Under the pieces are notes generated by a model. The model saw only the letters and a program-made list of their open reading frames with translations. It had not been told where the DNA came from and searched no databases. A program made the position numbers and the translations under genes. A DNA stretch of 64,000 nucleotides from Paracoccaceae bacterium. Lineage in GTDB: Bacteria > Pseudomonadota > Alphaproteobacteria > Rhodobacterales > Rhodobacteraceae. Positions 54,377 through 63,281 of the stretch are shown here, piece by piece (position 1 is the stretch's first letter; every line of letters begins with the position of its first letter). The stretch covers positions 1 to 64,000 of the forward strand of contig JAPORQ010000081.1 in NCBI GenBank assembly GCA_026710155.1, in the 5' to 3' direction.

Positions 54377-57316
54377 TTAACTTCTCAACTTTGTACCTTC
54401 AGGATCGTAAAAGCATGGTTTGGCGACTTCTGCTGGCTCAATGCCATTCAGGTTTCTTACATTGACCTTTTCACCCATCCTTGACCTTCCATCATCCAAT
54501 AATGCCAAAGCGACATATTGCTGATTGATTTCACTCCAGACTGATGCAGTCACATGACCCTCGACAAACAAATGGTCTTCGGATGCAACCAGGGGAGTGC
54601 CTTCGGCAAATTGAATGTTGGGATACCTGGATACCAAGCCCACCAATTCCTTGCGTGGCAGTTTTGAGGTTCTGTTCAACTCCATTGCCCTTTTTCCGAT
54701 GAAATCCTTTTTTCCTTTGCCGATGACCCAACCTAGTCCCAGATCAATGGGATCAATTTTACCATCAACTTCATGACCAAGGGAAATAAAGCCTTTTTCA
54801 ACCCTGAGGACATGATTTGTTTCGGACCCTATGGGGGTAATGCCATAATTATTCCCCCTCTTGACCAAGATCCCCCATAATTGTTCAAGATCACGGGGAC
54901 GAACATTGATTTCGAAGGAGAGTTCTCCCGTGAAACTGACTCTTGCGATTCGGGCAGGTATCCCGTTGAATTCACCATCCCTTATTGCCATGAAGGGAAA
55001 AGCCTCACTGGAAAGGTCAATATCTGTATCAAATTCCTGCAGAAAAGTTCTGGCTTCCGGACCACAAACCGTAGCATTCATCCATTGCAACGTTAAATTG
55101 GTAAGTGATACATCCATATGGGCAAAATCACATTTCAGGTGCTTTTCCAGATGTTGATGCACCAAATCCACATTTCCAGTCGACAAGGAAAGTTGGTACC
55201 AATTCTCGGCCATAGTGAAACAGACCCCATCATCCAGTATAAAACCCTCTTCGGTCAACATGAGTCCATATCTGCCCATACCCATGTGAATGTCTTGAAT
55301 TGGAATGGTAAACATCAATTCCAAAAATCTTGCAGCATCTTTTCCCTTGACTTCAAAAGTAGCCAGGGGGGAGCCATCATAAATGGCCAAACCGGTTCTG
55401 ACGGCCAATGTCTCACGGTTTATGGCATCCATCATGGATTCATTTCGCAAAAGGTAATATCCGGGACGCCTCCAATTAGCCCCGGCTTCATAGAGAACTG
55501 CACCATTTTCCCTATTCCATTTGGTAATTGGCGTCGTTTTATATGGTTTGACAATATCTCCCTCGGGTTTGCCGAGTACACCAAAAGATACTGGCGAAAC
55601 CGGGGATCGGTACTTTATCAGACCCACCTCATCAAGTGTTTTACCGGTGATGTTTGAAATTATTCCACTGGCATTGACATTACCGGTTTTACCTTGATCC
55701 AATCCCATTCCAAGGGTTGTATACCGCTTGACCAGCTCAATATCGTCATAACCTTCCCTCAAAGCAAGTTTAATATCTGCCAAGGTGACATCATTAAGCA
55801 AATCAACGAAGGACTTTGATCCGGCATCGCCTGAACCGCTTTCCCAGTAGGGATTAATTGAATATTCATCTTCTGGAATATCAAATTCCGGTATTTGCAG
55901 CAATTCGGTGCTCAATCCAACAGTTGTTATCAAGTCGGAAATCTTTTGAACAGCATCATTGATTTTCTCTACAAACCCGAATTTTCCAGCAAGGGAACCT
56001 ACTGTTATTACATCCTGCACTGAGTTTGCTGGAACGAAGGTTGCCAATTCATTGTCATATGAAAATGATCCCCCTGACTGAAACCACAATTGAAGATTGG
56101 GATTCCATCCACCTGACACAGCAAGTAGATCACAACGCAGGGTCACAGACTTACCTCCCATGACCGGAGAGGCAATCACTCCCCTTAACCTGTTCCAGCC
56201 TGATGCCTTGTTGACCTGATGACCGGAGTAAATGTTAATATTCCCCGGCAAATTGGAATAATCACTTAATCCTTCCTCACGAGTATCAACAATGGCAACA
56301 ATTTCCTTCCCCTTCTCCAGAATGGTTTTTGCCAAAACCTTGATGCTGTTGTTGTTCGTATAGAGAATCACCCTGTCGCCGGGGATAACAGCATAGTTAT
56401 TGCAATAGTTCAGCAAACCCGAAGCCAGCATGATTCCGGGACGATCATTGTGAGGAAAAACCAGCCCCCTCTCTGTACAACCCGTTGACATGATTACATT
56501 ACTTGACCTGATTCTCCAGACCAATTCACTTTGACCAATACCATTGGTCTCGTGGGCCAATACAAGATTTTGTTCACGATAACCCCAAGCCATGGTTTTA
56601 GTGAGAATTCTGACATTGGAATAACCATTTAGCTCATCCTTCAAGGTACGGACCCATTGCCGGATACTTGCATTTTCGTTCACAGGCAGCGACCAATTGC
56701 CGAAAGGCTCCATATGGTTATCGACGAAAACAACCCTTTTGCCTGTTCGGGCAGTCATAAGTGCTGCAACCAAACCTGCTATACCACCTCCAATGACCAA
56801 AAATTCACAATGGGCATCTCGTGAATCGTAAGTGGTTGGACTGATTTCACTTTCAGGAATATCAGCCAAACCGGCTATTTTTCTGATAAAGGGCTCAAAG
56901 ATCTTCCATTGCGGCTTAAAAAATGTCTTGTAGTAAAAGCCGGATGGAATCAGCGGTGAAATCATTTGTAATACCTGGCCAAAATCAATGTTTGGATTTG
57001 GCCAGCAATTGATGCTTTTAATCCTCAGCCCTTCTTCGATTGGAACAATTGTGGCAGGGACCGCGGAGGTTCCCTTTCTGCCCATGACCTCTATGAATGT
57101 TCCAGCTTCCTCCAAACCGGCTGATACGATACCTCTGGGGCGATGATACTTGAAACTTCTCCCCGTGGTATTTATGCCATTGGATAAAAGAGCTGAAGCG
57201 ACCGTATCGCCGAGGCATCCTTCTATTGTTTTACCGTTGAAGGTAAATTTTATTGGTACCTTGCGGTCAATGGTTCCCCCGGTTGCAAGTCTATATTTAT
57301 TCGGCATCTGCTTCAA
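54377..57316 (-). CDS. soxA: Sarcosine oxidase alpha subunit
   Basis: A 979-residue subunit of the heterotetrameric enzyme. The N-terminal region has a 2Fe-2S-ferredoxin-like Fer2_4 fold (PIKFTFNGKTIEGCLGDTVA). A nucleotide-binding domain follows (VIGGGIAGLVAALMTARTGK, about residue 172). The C-terminal third is a GcvT-type tetrahydrofolate-binding domain (YDGSPLATFEVKGKDAARFL, then GELSFEINVRPRDLEQLW). The complex demethylates sarcosine to glycine, passing the methyl group to tetrahydrofolate and releasing H2O2. The first ATG or the one three codons later may start it; both overlap soxD. Confidence 0.92.
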   Translation of the reverse strand: MKQMPNKYRLATGGTIDRKVPIKFTFNGKTIEGCLGDTVASALLSNGINTTGRSFKYHRPRGIVSAGLEEAGTFIEVMGRKGTSAVPATIVPIEEGLRIKSINCWPNPNIDFGQVLQMISPLIPSGFYYKTFFKPQWKIFEPFIRKIAGLADIPESEISPTTYDSRDAHCEFLVIGGGIAGLVAALMTARTGKRVVFVDNHMEPFGNWSLPVNENASIRQWVRTLKDELNGYSNVRILTKTMAWGYREQNLVLAHETNGIGQSELVWRIRSSNVIMSTGCTERGLVFPHNDRPGIMLASGLLNYCNNYAVIPGDRVILYTNNNSIKVLAKTILEKGKEIVAIVDTREEGLSDYSNLPGNINIYSGHQVNKASGWNRLRGVIASPVMGGKSVTLRCDLLAVSGGWNPNLQLWFQSGGSFSYDNELATFVPANSVQDVITVGSLAGKFGFVEKINDAVQKISDLITTVGLSTELLQIPEFDIPEDEYSINPYWESGSGDAGSKSFVDLLNDVTLADIKLALREGYDDIELVKRYTTLGMGLDQGKTGNVNASGIISNITGKTLDEVGLIKYRSPVSPVSFGVLGKPEGDIVKPYKTTPITKWNRENGAVLYEAGANWRRPGYYLLRNESMMDAINRETLAVRTGLAIYDGSPLATFEVKGKDAARFLELMFTIPIQDIHMGMGRYGLMLTEEGFILDDGVCFTMAENWYQLSLSTGNVDLVHQHLEKHLKCDFAHMDVSLTNLTLQWMNATVCGPEARTFLQEFDTDIDLSSEAFPFMAIRDGEFNGIPARIARVSFTGELSFEINVRPRDLEQLWGILVKRGNNYGITPIGSETNHVLRVEKGFISLGHEVDGKIDPIDLGLGWVIGKGKKDFIGKRAMELNRTSKLPRKELVGLVSRYPNIQFAEGTPLVASEDHLFVEGHVTASVWSEINQQYVALALLDDGRSRMGEKVNVRNLNGIEPAEVAKPCFYDPEGTKLRS

Positions 57317-57560
57317 CCGTGCTCAATATCTGATGTGTTCTGGTATCCCTGACAACCAACAGCCACTCGCCGCATCCTCTCTTATGCCACCAGAATTCCT
57401 GCCCCACACCTTCAGGATTTTCAGGTACTAAAAGATAATCAATGAAGTCGGATTCTGACAGGTTATCCATATTGTCCGGCCGGCGTTCCCTGTAGGGTCC
57501 ACAATATTCAAATTCTCTTTCGTCTCTGGGCCCACAAAATGGACAATCAATAATCAGCAT
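57297..57560 (-). CDS. soxD: Sarcosine oxidase delta subunit
   Basis: An 87-residue subunit that begins at the ATG at 57560 (MLIIDCPFCGPRDEREFEYC). A longer frame upstream overlaps soxB and lacks family resemblance. Four Cys/His zinc-ligand candidates (CPFCG, the later Cys in EYCG, and HKRGCGEW) are in the places expected for the zinc-binding SoxD. It starts 4 nt after soxB and overlaps soxA. Confidence 0.9.
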   Translation of the reverse strand: MLIIDCPFCGPRDEREFEYCGPYRERRPDNMDNLSESDFIDYLLVPENPEGVGQEFWWHKRGCGEWLLVVRDTRTHQILSTVEADAE

Positions 57561-57564
57561 GCCC

Positions 57565-58833
57565 CTATACTCTTGTTGTTGTCCCCGGCTCCAGAATGTA
57601 ATCCAGAGTTTCAAAACGATCCAGGGTAAATGATTTTGTCAACTGGTGAGGTGTGTTGGTTGCGATCAAATTGGCGAATGTCAATCCTCCTGCCGGGATT
57701 GCCTTGTAACCTCCCCACCAGCCTGCTGTAATATACAGGCCTGGGATTTCGGTTTCTGAAATGATCGGGGAGGCATCAGGTGCGATATCCACGGTTCCAC
57801 CCCATTGTCTCAGCAATTTCAATTTCTTGAACGATGGAAACAATTCAAGCATGGCACCAACGGTCCTTTCAAAAACCAATTGATTTGTTCCCCGCCTGAA
57901 GGATTGACCTGGATCCGGAGCACCACCGATTACAAGTTCACCTTTTGCGGTTTGCGATAAATATACACCCAGATCCGGACAGTTGACCACTACATCAATC
58001 ATGGGTTTTACGGGTTCTGAAACAAAGGCCGACAAATTGAATGACCTGAGCGGCAATCTCAGCCCGACGGTATCGGTCAATTGGGTTGTATGTCCTGATA
58101 CAGCGACTGCAACCCTATCGGCCAAAACATCTCCCTTCACCGTTGAAACACCCCTAATGGTACCATCATCATTCCTTAGAAGTGAATTAACCTTCGTATT
58201 CTGGTGTATTTCAACGCCGAGCGAACTGGCAGCCCTGGCATAACCCCAGGCTACAGCATCATGCCGGTTAACAGCACCTTCCGGGTGAACCATGCCGGCA
58301 ATTATCGGCAAACGCGAATCATTGCCTCCTCCAGCAAGTGTCGGGATTCTTCTCCGGATTTCCGATACACTGATGGGTTTGTAGGTTGCGCCAAAAATAT
58401 CCATGACATACATTTTTCTTTTGATTTCCCGGAGTTTGGGATAGGTCTGGATAATGTCTATCATGGATCTCCGTGAGTGCATGAGATTGAAATTGAGCTC
58501 CTTGGATAGACCCTCATACATCTCGACGGATTTTATAAAGAACGGTATGCTTTCCTGCCTGAGGTAATTGGATCTGATGGTGACCGTGTTGCGTGCAACA
58601 TTGCCCCCTCCAAGCCATCCTCGTTCCAGAACGGTGATGTTGGCAACACCATGAATTTTGGCAAGGTAATAGGCCGTGGCCAGACCATGGCCCCCACCTC
58701 CAATGATAATTACGTCATAATTCTTTTTCAGGTCATGAGTTATCCAGGCAGGTGACCAATCTCTATGTTGTGTAAAGGAATTACGAACCAAAGAATACAG
58801 CGAATATTTTTCCAAGCCAACCTTCACTCTCAA
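57565..58833 (-). CDS. soxB: Sarcosine oxidase beta subunit
   Basis: A 422-residue FAD/FMN-binding subunit with the flavin motif DVIIIGGGGHGLATAYYLAK at about residues 40-59. It has the substrate-side segments expected in SoxB (RNTVTIRSNYLRQESIPFFI, TAGWWGGYKAIPAGG). The N-terminal YSLYSLVRNSFTQHRDWSPA also matches the family. It carries the catalytic flavin that oxidises sarcosine. First of the soxBDA cluster and 48 nt downstream of the AhpD-like gene. Confidence 0.93.
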   Translation of the reverse strand: MRVKVGLEKYSLYSLVRNSFTQHRDWSPAWITHDLKKNYDVIIIGGGGHGLATAYYLAKIHGVANITVLERGWLGGGNVARNTVTIRSNYLRQESIPFFIKSVEMYEGLSKELNFNLMHSRRSMIDIIQTYPKLREIKRKMYVMDIFGATYKPISVSEIRRRIPTLAGGGNDSRLPIIAGMVHPEGAVNRHDAVAWGYARAASSLGVEIHQNTKVNSLLRNDDGTIRGVSTVKGDVLADRVAVAVSGHTTQLTDTVGLRLPLRSFNLSAFVSEPVKPMIDVVVNCPDLGVYLSQTAKGELVIGGAPDPGQSFRRGTNQLVFERTVGAMLELFPSFKKLKLLRQWGGTVDIAPDASPIISETEIPGLYITAGWWGGYKAIPAGGLTFANLIATNTPHQLTKSFTLDRFETLDYILEPGTTTRV

Positions 58834-58880
58834 GAATCAAAGGATCAAAAACCGCATTTTGGATACAGGGGGTGCCATAG

Positions 58881-59513
58881 TCATTGTTGTTTTGCCGTGC
58901 CGTAATAACCAATCACATCGCCTTCGGTCGAAACACCAAGACCATTGAGCAATCTGTTGACATAACAAAAATACCCCACGATCTGGTTGGCTTCCAAAAT
59001 CTCACCATCAGTCCACCCAAACTTCCTCAGTTTTATGATATCGCCCTTTACCATTGAACTGGGGGTCAGTGTTAACTTTTCGGCATAGCGAAGAATTTCG
59101 AGTTCCTTTCCTTCAAAAAACATTTCTGGCTTTCCTGCTTCAAGGGCTTGTCTGATCAAATTGCCACGCTCCTTGGAGTTAATGAGAGTTTCGGCATTCT
59201 TCCAATGATTGGCAAAAGAGTAACCACAACCATTGAGAAATGAAACATAACTGCCCAAAGTTTCCTGAAACCACATGGGAATTGTATTCGTGTCATCGTG
59301 CAGGACCGACTTGTATAGTTGGAGGTGACCTTTCATGGTGTGTGGACGAAGCGAATGTACCCGCATTACATTATCTACAGTTCCATGAGGTGTTCTGGCA
59401 AGTTTAAGAGTTTCAAGCAAACTTTGATCTGCTTCCTCATCCTTGATCATTCTTATCCAGGCTGACATAAGATTTTCCTCATTTGAATCGGTAATTCCAT
59501 CGCGATATGTCAC
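58881..59513 (-). CDS. AhpD-like carboxymuconolactone decarboxylase-family protein
   Basis: A 195- to 210-residue helical protein. It resembles the peroxidase-related branch of the AhpD family (NVMRVHSLRPHTMKGHLQLY; ILRYAEKLTLTPSSM). The redox motif of that family is E-x-x-x-x-x-S-x-x-x-x-C-x-x-C-x-x-H. Here it reads ETLGSYVSFLNGCGYSFANH: the first Cys and the His are present, but Ser replaces the second Cys, so a disulfide mechanism is doubtful. The start may be the ATG at 59468 (MSAWIRMIK). It lies between the NicX-like gene and soxB in one direction, perhaps dealing with peroxide or a toxic intermediate; that role is speculative. Confidence 0.7.
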   Translation of the reverse strand: MTYRDGITDSNEENLMSAWIRMIKDEEADQSLLETLKLARTPHGTVDNVMRVHSLRPHTMKGHLQLYKSVLHDDTNTIPMWFQETLGSYVSFLNGCGYSFANHWKNAETLINSKERGNLIRQALEAGKPEMFFEGKELEILRYAEKLTLTPSSMVKGDIIKLRKFGWTDGEILEANQIVGYFCYVNRLLNGLGVSTEGDVIGYYGTAKQQ

Positions 59514-59516
59514 TGA

Positions 59517-60534
59517 CTAAAGATCCAGGCCAATTTCTCTTCCTGAATGGTCCATAAGTTTTTTTATGTCGGGGCTTCGATCCAGAATCATGGTTGCACC
59601 AGATACCGTGTGGGGATTGAATTTGCCCTCGGTCCATATTTCAACTCCATCGACGCAGGTGGTTGGATCCAAAACATTCCATGAAATTTCACTGGGCGGT
59701 TCATTGCCACAAGTATGAAAATGCGATAATCTTGGATTACCAAAACAAGAACTGCACCAGACCATGGGATTAATCCTTGCATTTTCGTGATAGATATTAC
59801 CTGGATGGATACCTGCATGCCAAGAAAAAACCCTGTTCCTGTCCAACCCGTAACGCTCTGATACAAAGTCCAAATGGAAATTGGCCCTGTGTACATCTGA
59901 CGTTTTCCCCTCAAATCTCACCAGGTGTTCTCCTTCAAACACAACAAACATGGTTTCTTCCAGCCAGAAACCCTGGCACGGCAATTTTTCCGGAAAAGCC
60001 TTTGATAGAAATGGGGTAACGGATGATACTGACATCACCCTCTTTCTCCATCATTCTATCACCAGGACCAGCAAAGTCGGTTCCCCTTTGACAGGTCACC
60101 CTAATTTCCTTGGCATTTGAAAAAACACCGTTCAGATGGAATTCCAGATGGCAGTATTTTTCGTAATTTGCATATCCGAAGCTTGATTCCAACCTTGAGG
60201 TCGTTGAGGCGCAATTCATAATTGTCTTTGAACAGTTTGGAAAATCCCGAAATCGCATTTGGACAACTAACCTGACGAAGAAGATAACTATGTCCGCCTC
60301 CTCCATTTGCAGCCTGATGGAAGGAGAAATTACTGGTGTTTCGGTTATGAAAGGAATTTCTATGAGTCCAGCGTCGGCACCCAGCTTGTCACAATATCTC
60401 TTGGCTTGAACAACAGCGTTGAAATCACAAAAGCCATGCTTCTCTTCTTCGTGCACAATCAACACCCTGTTTTGACTGTCAATCCTGGCACATCTGACCA
60501 GAAGATTATGCAAGCCTTTCTCAATTCCTTTCAT
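59517..60534 (-). pseudogene. M29/NicX-like gene with single-base frameshift
   Basis: Two frames together give one protein of about 338 residues. The first (from the ATG at 60534) reads MKGIEKGLHNLLVRCARIDS through RVTCQRGTDFAGPGDR to GFSGKIAVPGFLA. The second continues EETMFVVFEGEHLVRFEG, SWHAGIHPGN, FGNPRLSHFHTC and EISWNVLDPT. This is the leucyl aminopeptidase M29/2,5-dihydroxypyridine-dioxygenase-like family, whose HAGIHP and FHTC...EISWN motifs supply metal ligands. One extra G near 59963 breaks the frame. Everything else is well kept, so this is either a very recent mutation or a sequence error. It heads the likely operon with the AhpD-like and sox genes. Confidence 0.7.
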
Positions 60535-60719
60535 TTTGTTCTCGGCAAAACCTTGTCTCAATATATTCCCTGGATTGAAAACAAGTAAAAAAAACCAAAT
60601 TATTTTGCAATATAACTTTATTGCTTCAGTAGCAGAAAAAGGTACTTTTGGTATTTTGAATAGGTAGCTCAAACCAACAACTGTTCTCAAAGGAGGATTT
60701 ACGGAAATGGGAAAAATGA

Positions 60720-61685
60720 GTGGCTGAGGAAGTTTTAACACCAATTTCCCAGGCCATGAAAGATGGTGTTCTCACCCGCAAAGAGTTGAAGGAGTTGATG
60801 ACCAGGTCAAATGGTCCGGGACTGTTTCACCTTCTCATCTTCATGCTTTGTTATTGTGTGACAGGCTTGCTTATCCTGTTGACGAAGGAAAGCCTTTGGA
60901 TGATTCCGGCAATGTTTCTCCATGGAATTATTCTGGTCCATCATTTTTCACTTCAGCATGAATGCTGTCACTACACACCTTTCAAAACCAGATGGTTGAA
61001 TGAAATAATAGGTGCTTACTGTGGATTTGTCCTGGTCATTCCCAACAAGTTTTTCCGATACGAGCATTGCAATCATCACACCTATACTCAAATCCTCGGA
61101 AAGGATCCTGAACTAATCGAACTTCCGATCTCCCTGTGGAAATACCTCTGGTATGTGTCCTCAATCCCCTACTGGAAAGCCAAATTCAGCGAGTTGTTCA
61201 ACCATACGCTGGGCAGAATCTCAGAGGTTGAGAAGGAATTCATTCCCACTGAGGAACGATCATCCGTGATATTGGAAGCCAGGCTGTATTCCCTCGGTTA
61301 TGCAATAATAATCCTGGCCAGCTGGTATGGTGATTGGTGGGGAGTAATATGGTACTGGTGGTTGCCAGTGTTTATTGGTGAACCCGTAATGAGGGCAATC
61401 AGAATGGCTGAACATGTTGGAAGACCCAATATTACCGACATGAAGCAGAATACACGTACAAGTCTTGTTTCATTTCCCATGCGGTTTTTGTGCTGGAACA
61501 TGAATTATCATGCAGAACATCATTATGCCTCATCTATTCCCTTTCATGCACTTCCGAAACTTCACAAGAAACTGGAGGGATTTGTTCATGTAGAACGCAG
61601 GGGGTACTGGGGAGCGCATTTTGATATCATTTCCCAAATCGTTGGGTTCAAGCCAAGATCCGATAAAATCAAAAACCAAAATTGA
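60720..61685 (+). CDS. Fatty acid desaturase-like di-iron membrane enzyme
   Basis: A 321-residue membrane protein with the three histidine boxes of the family: HECCH (80-84), HCNHH (116-120) and HAEHH (264-268). Membrane helices lie around 36-56, 60-76, 98-110 and 190-220. It starts at a GTG, and its stop is followed after 2 nt by the Rieske ferredoxin gene. Enzymes of this fold desaturate lipids or hydroxylate or demethylate small molecules. The tight pairing with a Rieske ferredoxin, rather than lipid genes, favours a small-molecule oxygenase; the substrate is unknown. It is divergent from the sox cluster across 185 bp. Confidence 0.82.
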   Translation: MAEEVLTPISQAMKDGVLTRKELKELMTRSNGPGLFHLLIFMLCYCVTGLLILLTKESLWMIPAMFLHGIILVHHFSLQHECCHYTPFKTRWLNEIIGAYCGFVLVIPNKFFRYEHCNHHTYTQILGKDPELIELPISLWKYLWYVSSIPYWKAKFSELFNHTLGRISEVEKEFIPTEERSSVILEARLYSLGYAIIILASWYGDWWGVIWYWWLPVFIGEPVMRAIRMAEHVGRPNITDMKQNTRTSLVSFPMRFLCWNMNYHAEHHYASSIPFHALPKLHKKLEGFVHVERRGYWGAHFDIISQIVGFKPRSDKIKNQN

Positions 61686-61687
61686 TC

Positions 61688-62002
61688 ATGAGGGTGAAAC
61701 TCTGGCGGGATCTGGTTCCTGTTTCTGAATTGGAAAAAAATGATGTGACCCCGGCCAAACATGGATCACTTGACTTGGCTGTGTACGATACGGTTGACGG
61801 CATTTTTGTCAGTTTGGCAAGATGTTCGCATCAGGGTGCCAACCTTTGCTATGGGTATTTTGATGGTAAAACGATTGAATGCCCCCTGCATCAAGGGCTT
61901 TTTGATGCCCGTACAGGTGAACCAAAGGCCAGCCCGGCCACAAGAAAACTGATCATGGTCGAAGCCAGGGTTCATAACGGTATGGTACAGATTCTAAGGT
62001 AG
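61688..62002 (+). CDS. Rieske [2Fe-2S] ferredoxin
   Basis: A 104-residue single-domain Rieske protein. The cluster ligands are Cys46-x-His48 (CSHQGANL) and Cys65-x2-His68 (CPLHQGLF), spaced 17 residues apart as in ferredoxins of Rieske oxygenase systems. It starts at the ATG at 61688, 2 nt after the desaturase stop. It would pass electrons to the desaturase-like enzyme, the oxygenase downstream, or both; no reductase gene is present in the window. Confidence 0.88.
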   Translation: MRVKLWRDLVPVSELEKNDVTPAKHGSLDLAVYDTVDGIFVSLARCSHQGANLCYGYFDGKTIECPLHQGLFDARTGEPKASPATRKLIMVEARVHNGMVQILR

Positions 62003-62049
62003 AATATAATAATTGTATGAATTTTGCCAGAAATACATGAGGATATTTT

Positions 62050-63081
62050 ATGTTTCTGAAAAATGCATGGTATGTTGCCGGTTGGAGCAAGGACTTCACC
62101 AATGAGTTGAAGGCAGAAAGGTATCTTGACGAGAATATTGTGTTTTACCGAAGACAGGACGGAACTCCTGTTGCTTTGGAAAATGCCTGTCCTCACAGGA
62201 AACTACCTCTTTCCATGGGTAAAATTGTCAATGGCAACATCGAATGCGGATATCATGGATTAACCTTTGATGGTGCAGGCAAATGTGTCTTTGCACCAAC
62301 CCAACCGGATAGCATTCCCCCCAAGGCCAAGGTTAAATCCTATCCTGTAATCGATCGCTACAGATTGTTGTGGATTTGGATGGGCGATCCTGAACTGGCT
62401 GAACCTGACAAAATCTTTTTTGTGGAAAATTATGACAATCCTGATTGGGGGTATACCGATGGTGGAGTGTTGGATATTGATTGTAATTATCTTTGGGTTG
62501 CTGATAACCTTTTGGATCCCAGCCATGTTGCCTGGGTACATGTAACGACATTTGCAGGCGCAGGTACCGAGGATCAACCACTGAAAGTTGAAAAAACGCC
62601 TCAAGGAGTCATCGTTCATAGGTGGATAAGCGGAAAGATGCCTTCTCCTTATTATGCCAAACTGGTTAAATTCAAAGGACCCTGTGACCGCCTGCAACAT
62701 TACGAAATGTGCTTTCCGGCCATTGGTGTCAATAAATCAGTTTACACTCCAGTGGGAACAGGAGGTAAGGGAACCTCCCCAATCCCTGAGACACTCATTA
62801 ATATTTCCTACAATTTCATGACACCAATTAGTGAGAAAAAAACACGCTATTTCTGGTTTCAGCACCGCAATACCGAACCCCATAACAAGGAGGTATCAGA
62901 ACAAATGAACAAAGGTGCCTATTTTGCGTTCGAGGAAGATCGCGATATTTTGGTTGCCGTCCATGAGGGCATGGCCAACAAGACCACACCCAACATTGAC
63001 CTTGGCTTGGACGCAGGAGCGAAACTGTTTCGTAGATCCCTGACAAAACTTATAGCAGAAGAACAGGACAAAACGAATTAA
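62050..63081 (+). CDS. Rieske oxygenase, vanillate O-demethylase-like
   Basis: A 343-residue Rieske non-haem iron oxygenase of the VanA group. The Rieske ligands are Cys47-x-His49 (CPHR) and Cys66-x2-His69 (CGYHG). The mononuclear iron site region is NLLDPSHVAWVH (His159 and His164, with Asp156 bridging). VanA-like enzymes demethylate O- or N-methyl groups of aromatics and related compounds. Next to sarcosine oxidase genes, N-demethylation of a methylated amine or betaine is an attractive idea but is inference. It lies 47 nt after the ferredoxin gene. Confidence 0.87.
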   Translation: MFLKNAWYVAGWSKDFTNELKAERYLDENIVFYRRQDGTPVALENACPHRKLPLSMGKIVNGNIECGYHGLTFDGAGKCVFAPTQPDSIPPKAKVKSYPVIDRYRLLWIWMGDPELAEPDKIFFVENYDNPDWGYTDGGVLDIDCNYLWVADNLLDPSHVAWVHVTTFAGAGTEDQPLKVEKTPQGVIVHRWISGKMPSPYYAKLVKFKGPCDRLQHYEMCFPAIGVNKSVYTPVGTGGKGTSPIPETLINISYNFMTPISEKKTRYFWFQHRNTEPHNKEVSEQMNKGAYFAFEEDRDILVAVHEGMANKTTPNIDLGLDAGAKLFRRSLTKLIAEEQDKTN

Positions 63082-63281
63082 AATTTTACCAGAAAACAGG
63101 TATTAAAGAGCAACATAAAATATCTAAAACACATCAACTGTATAAAGTTCTCGACTAATTAGTATTATACAAAAGTTAAAAATAAGAAAATTGTTTGAGG
63201 CAAGAGTATTGAGCATATTCTGTTATATAATAGTCAATATTCAATATTATTTATTCAAGTATCCAAATTCTGAGGAGAATT

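Noticed and set aside
61731..61745. A7 run in the Rieske ferredoxin gene, and T7/T8 runs in urtB and DUF5131, as further phase-variation tracts
   Set aside because: The frames are intact and A/T runs of this length are expected in AT-rich DNA; only the G/C runs of nine stand out.
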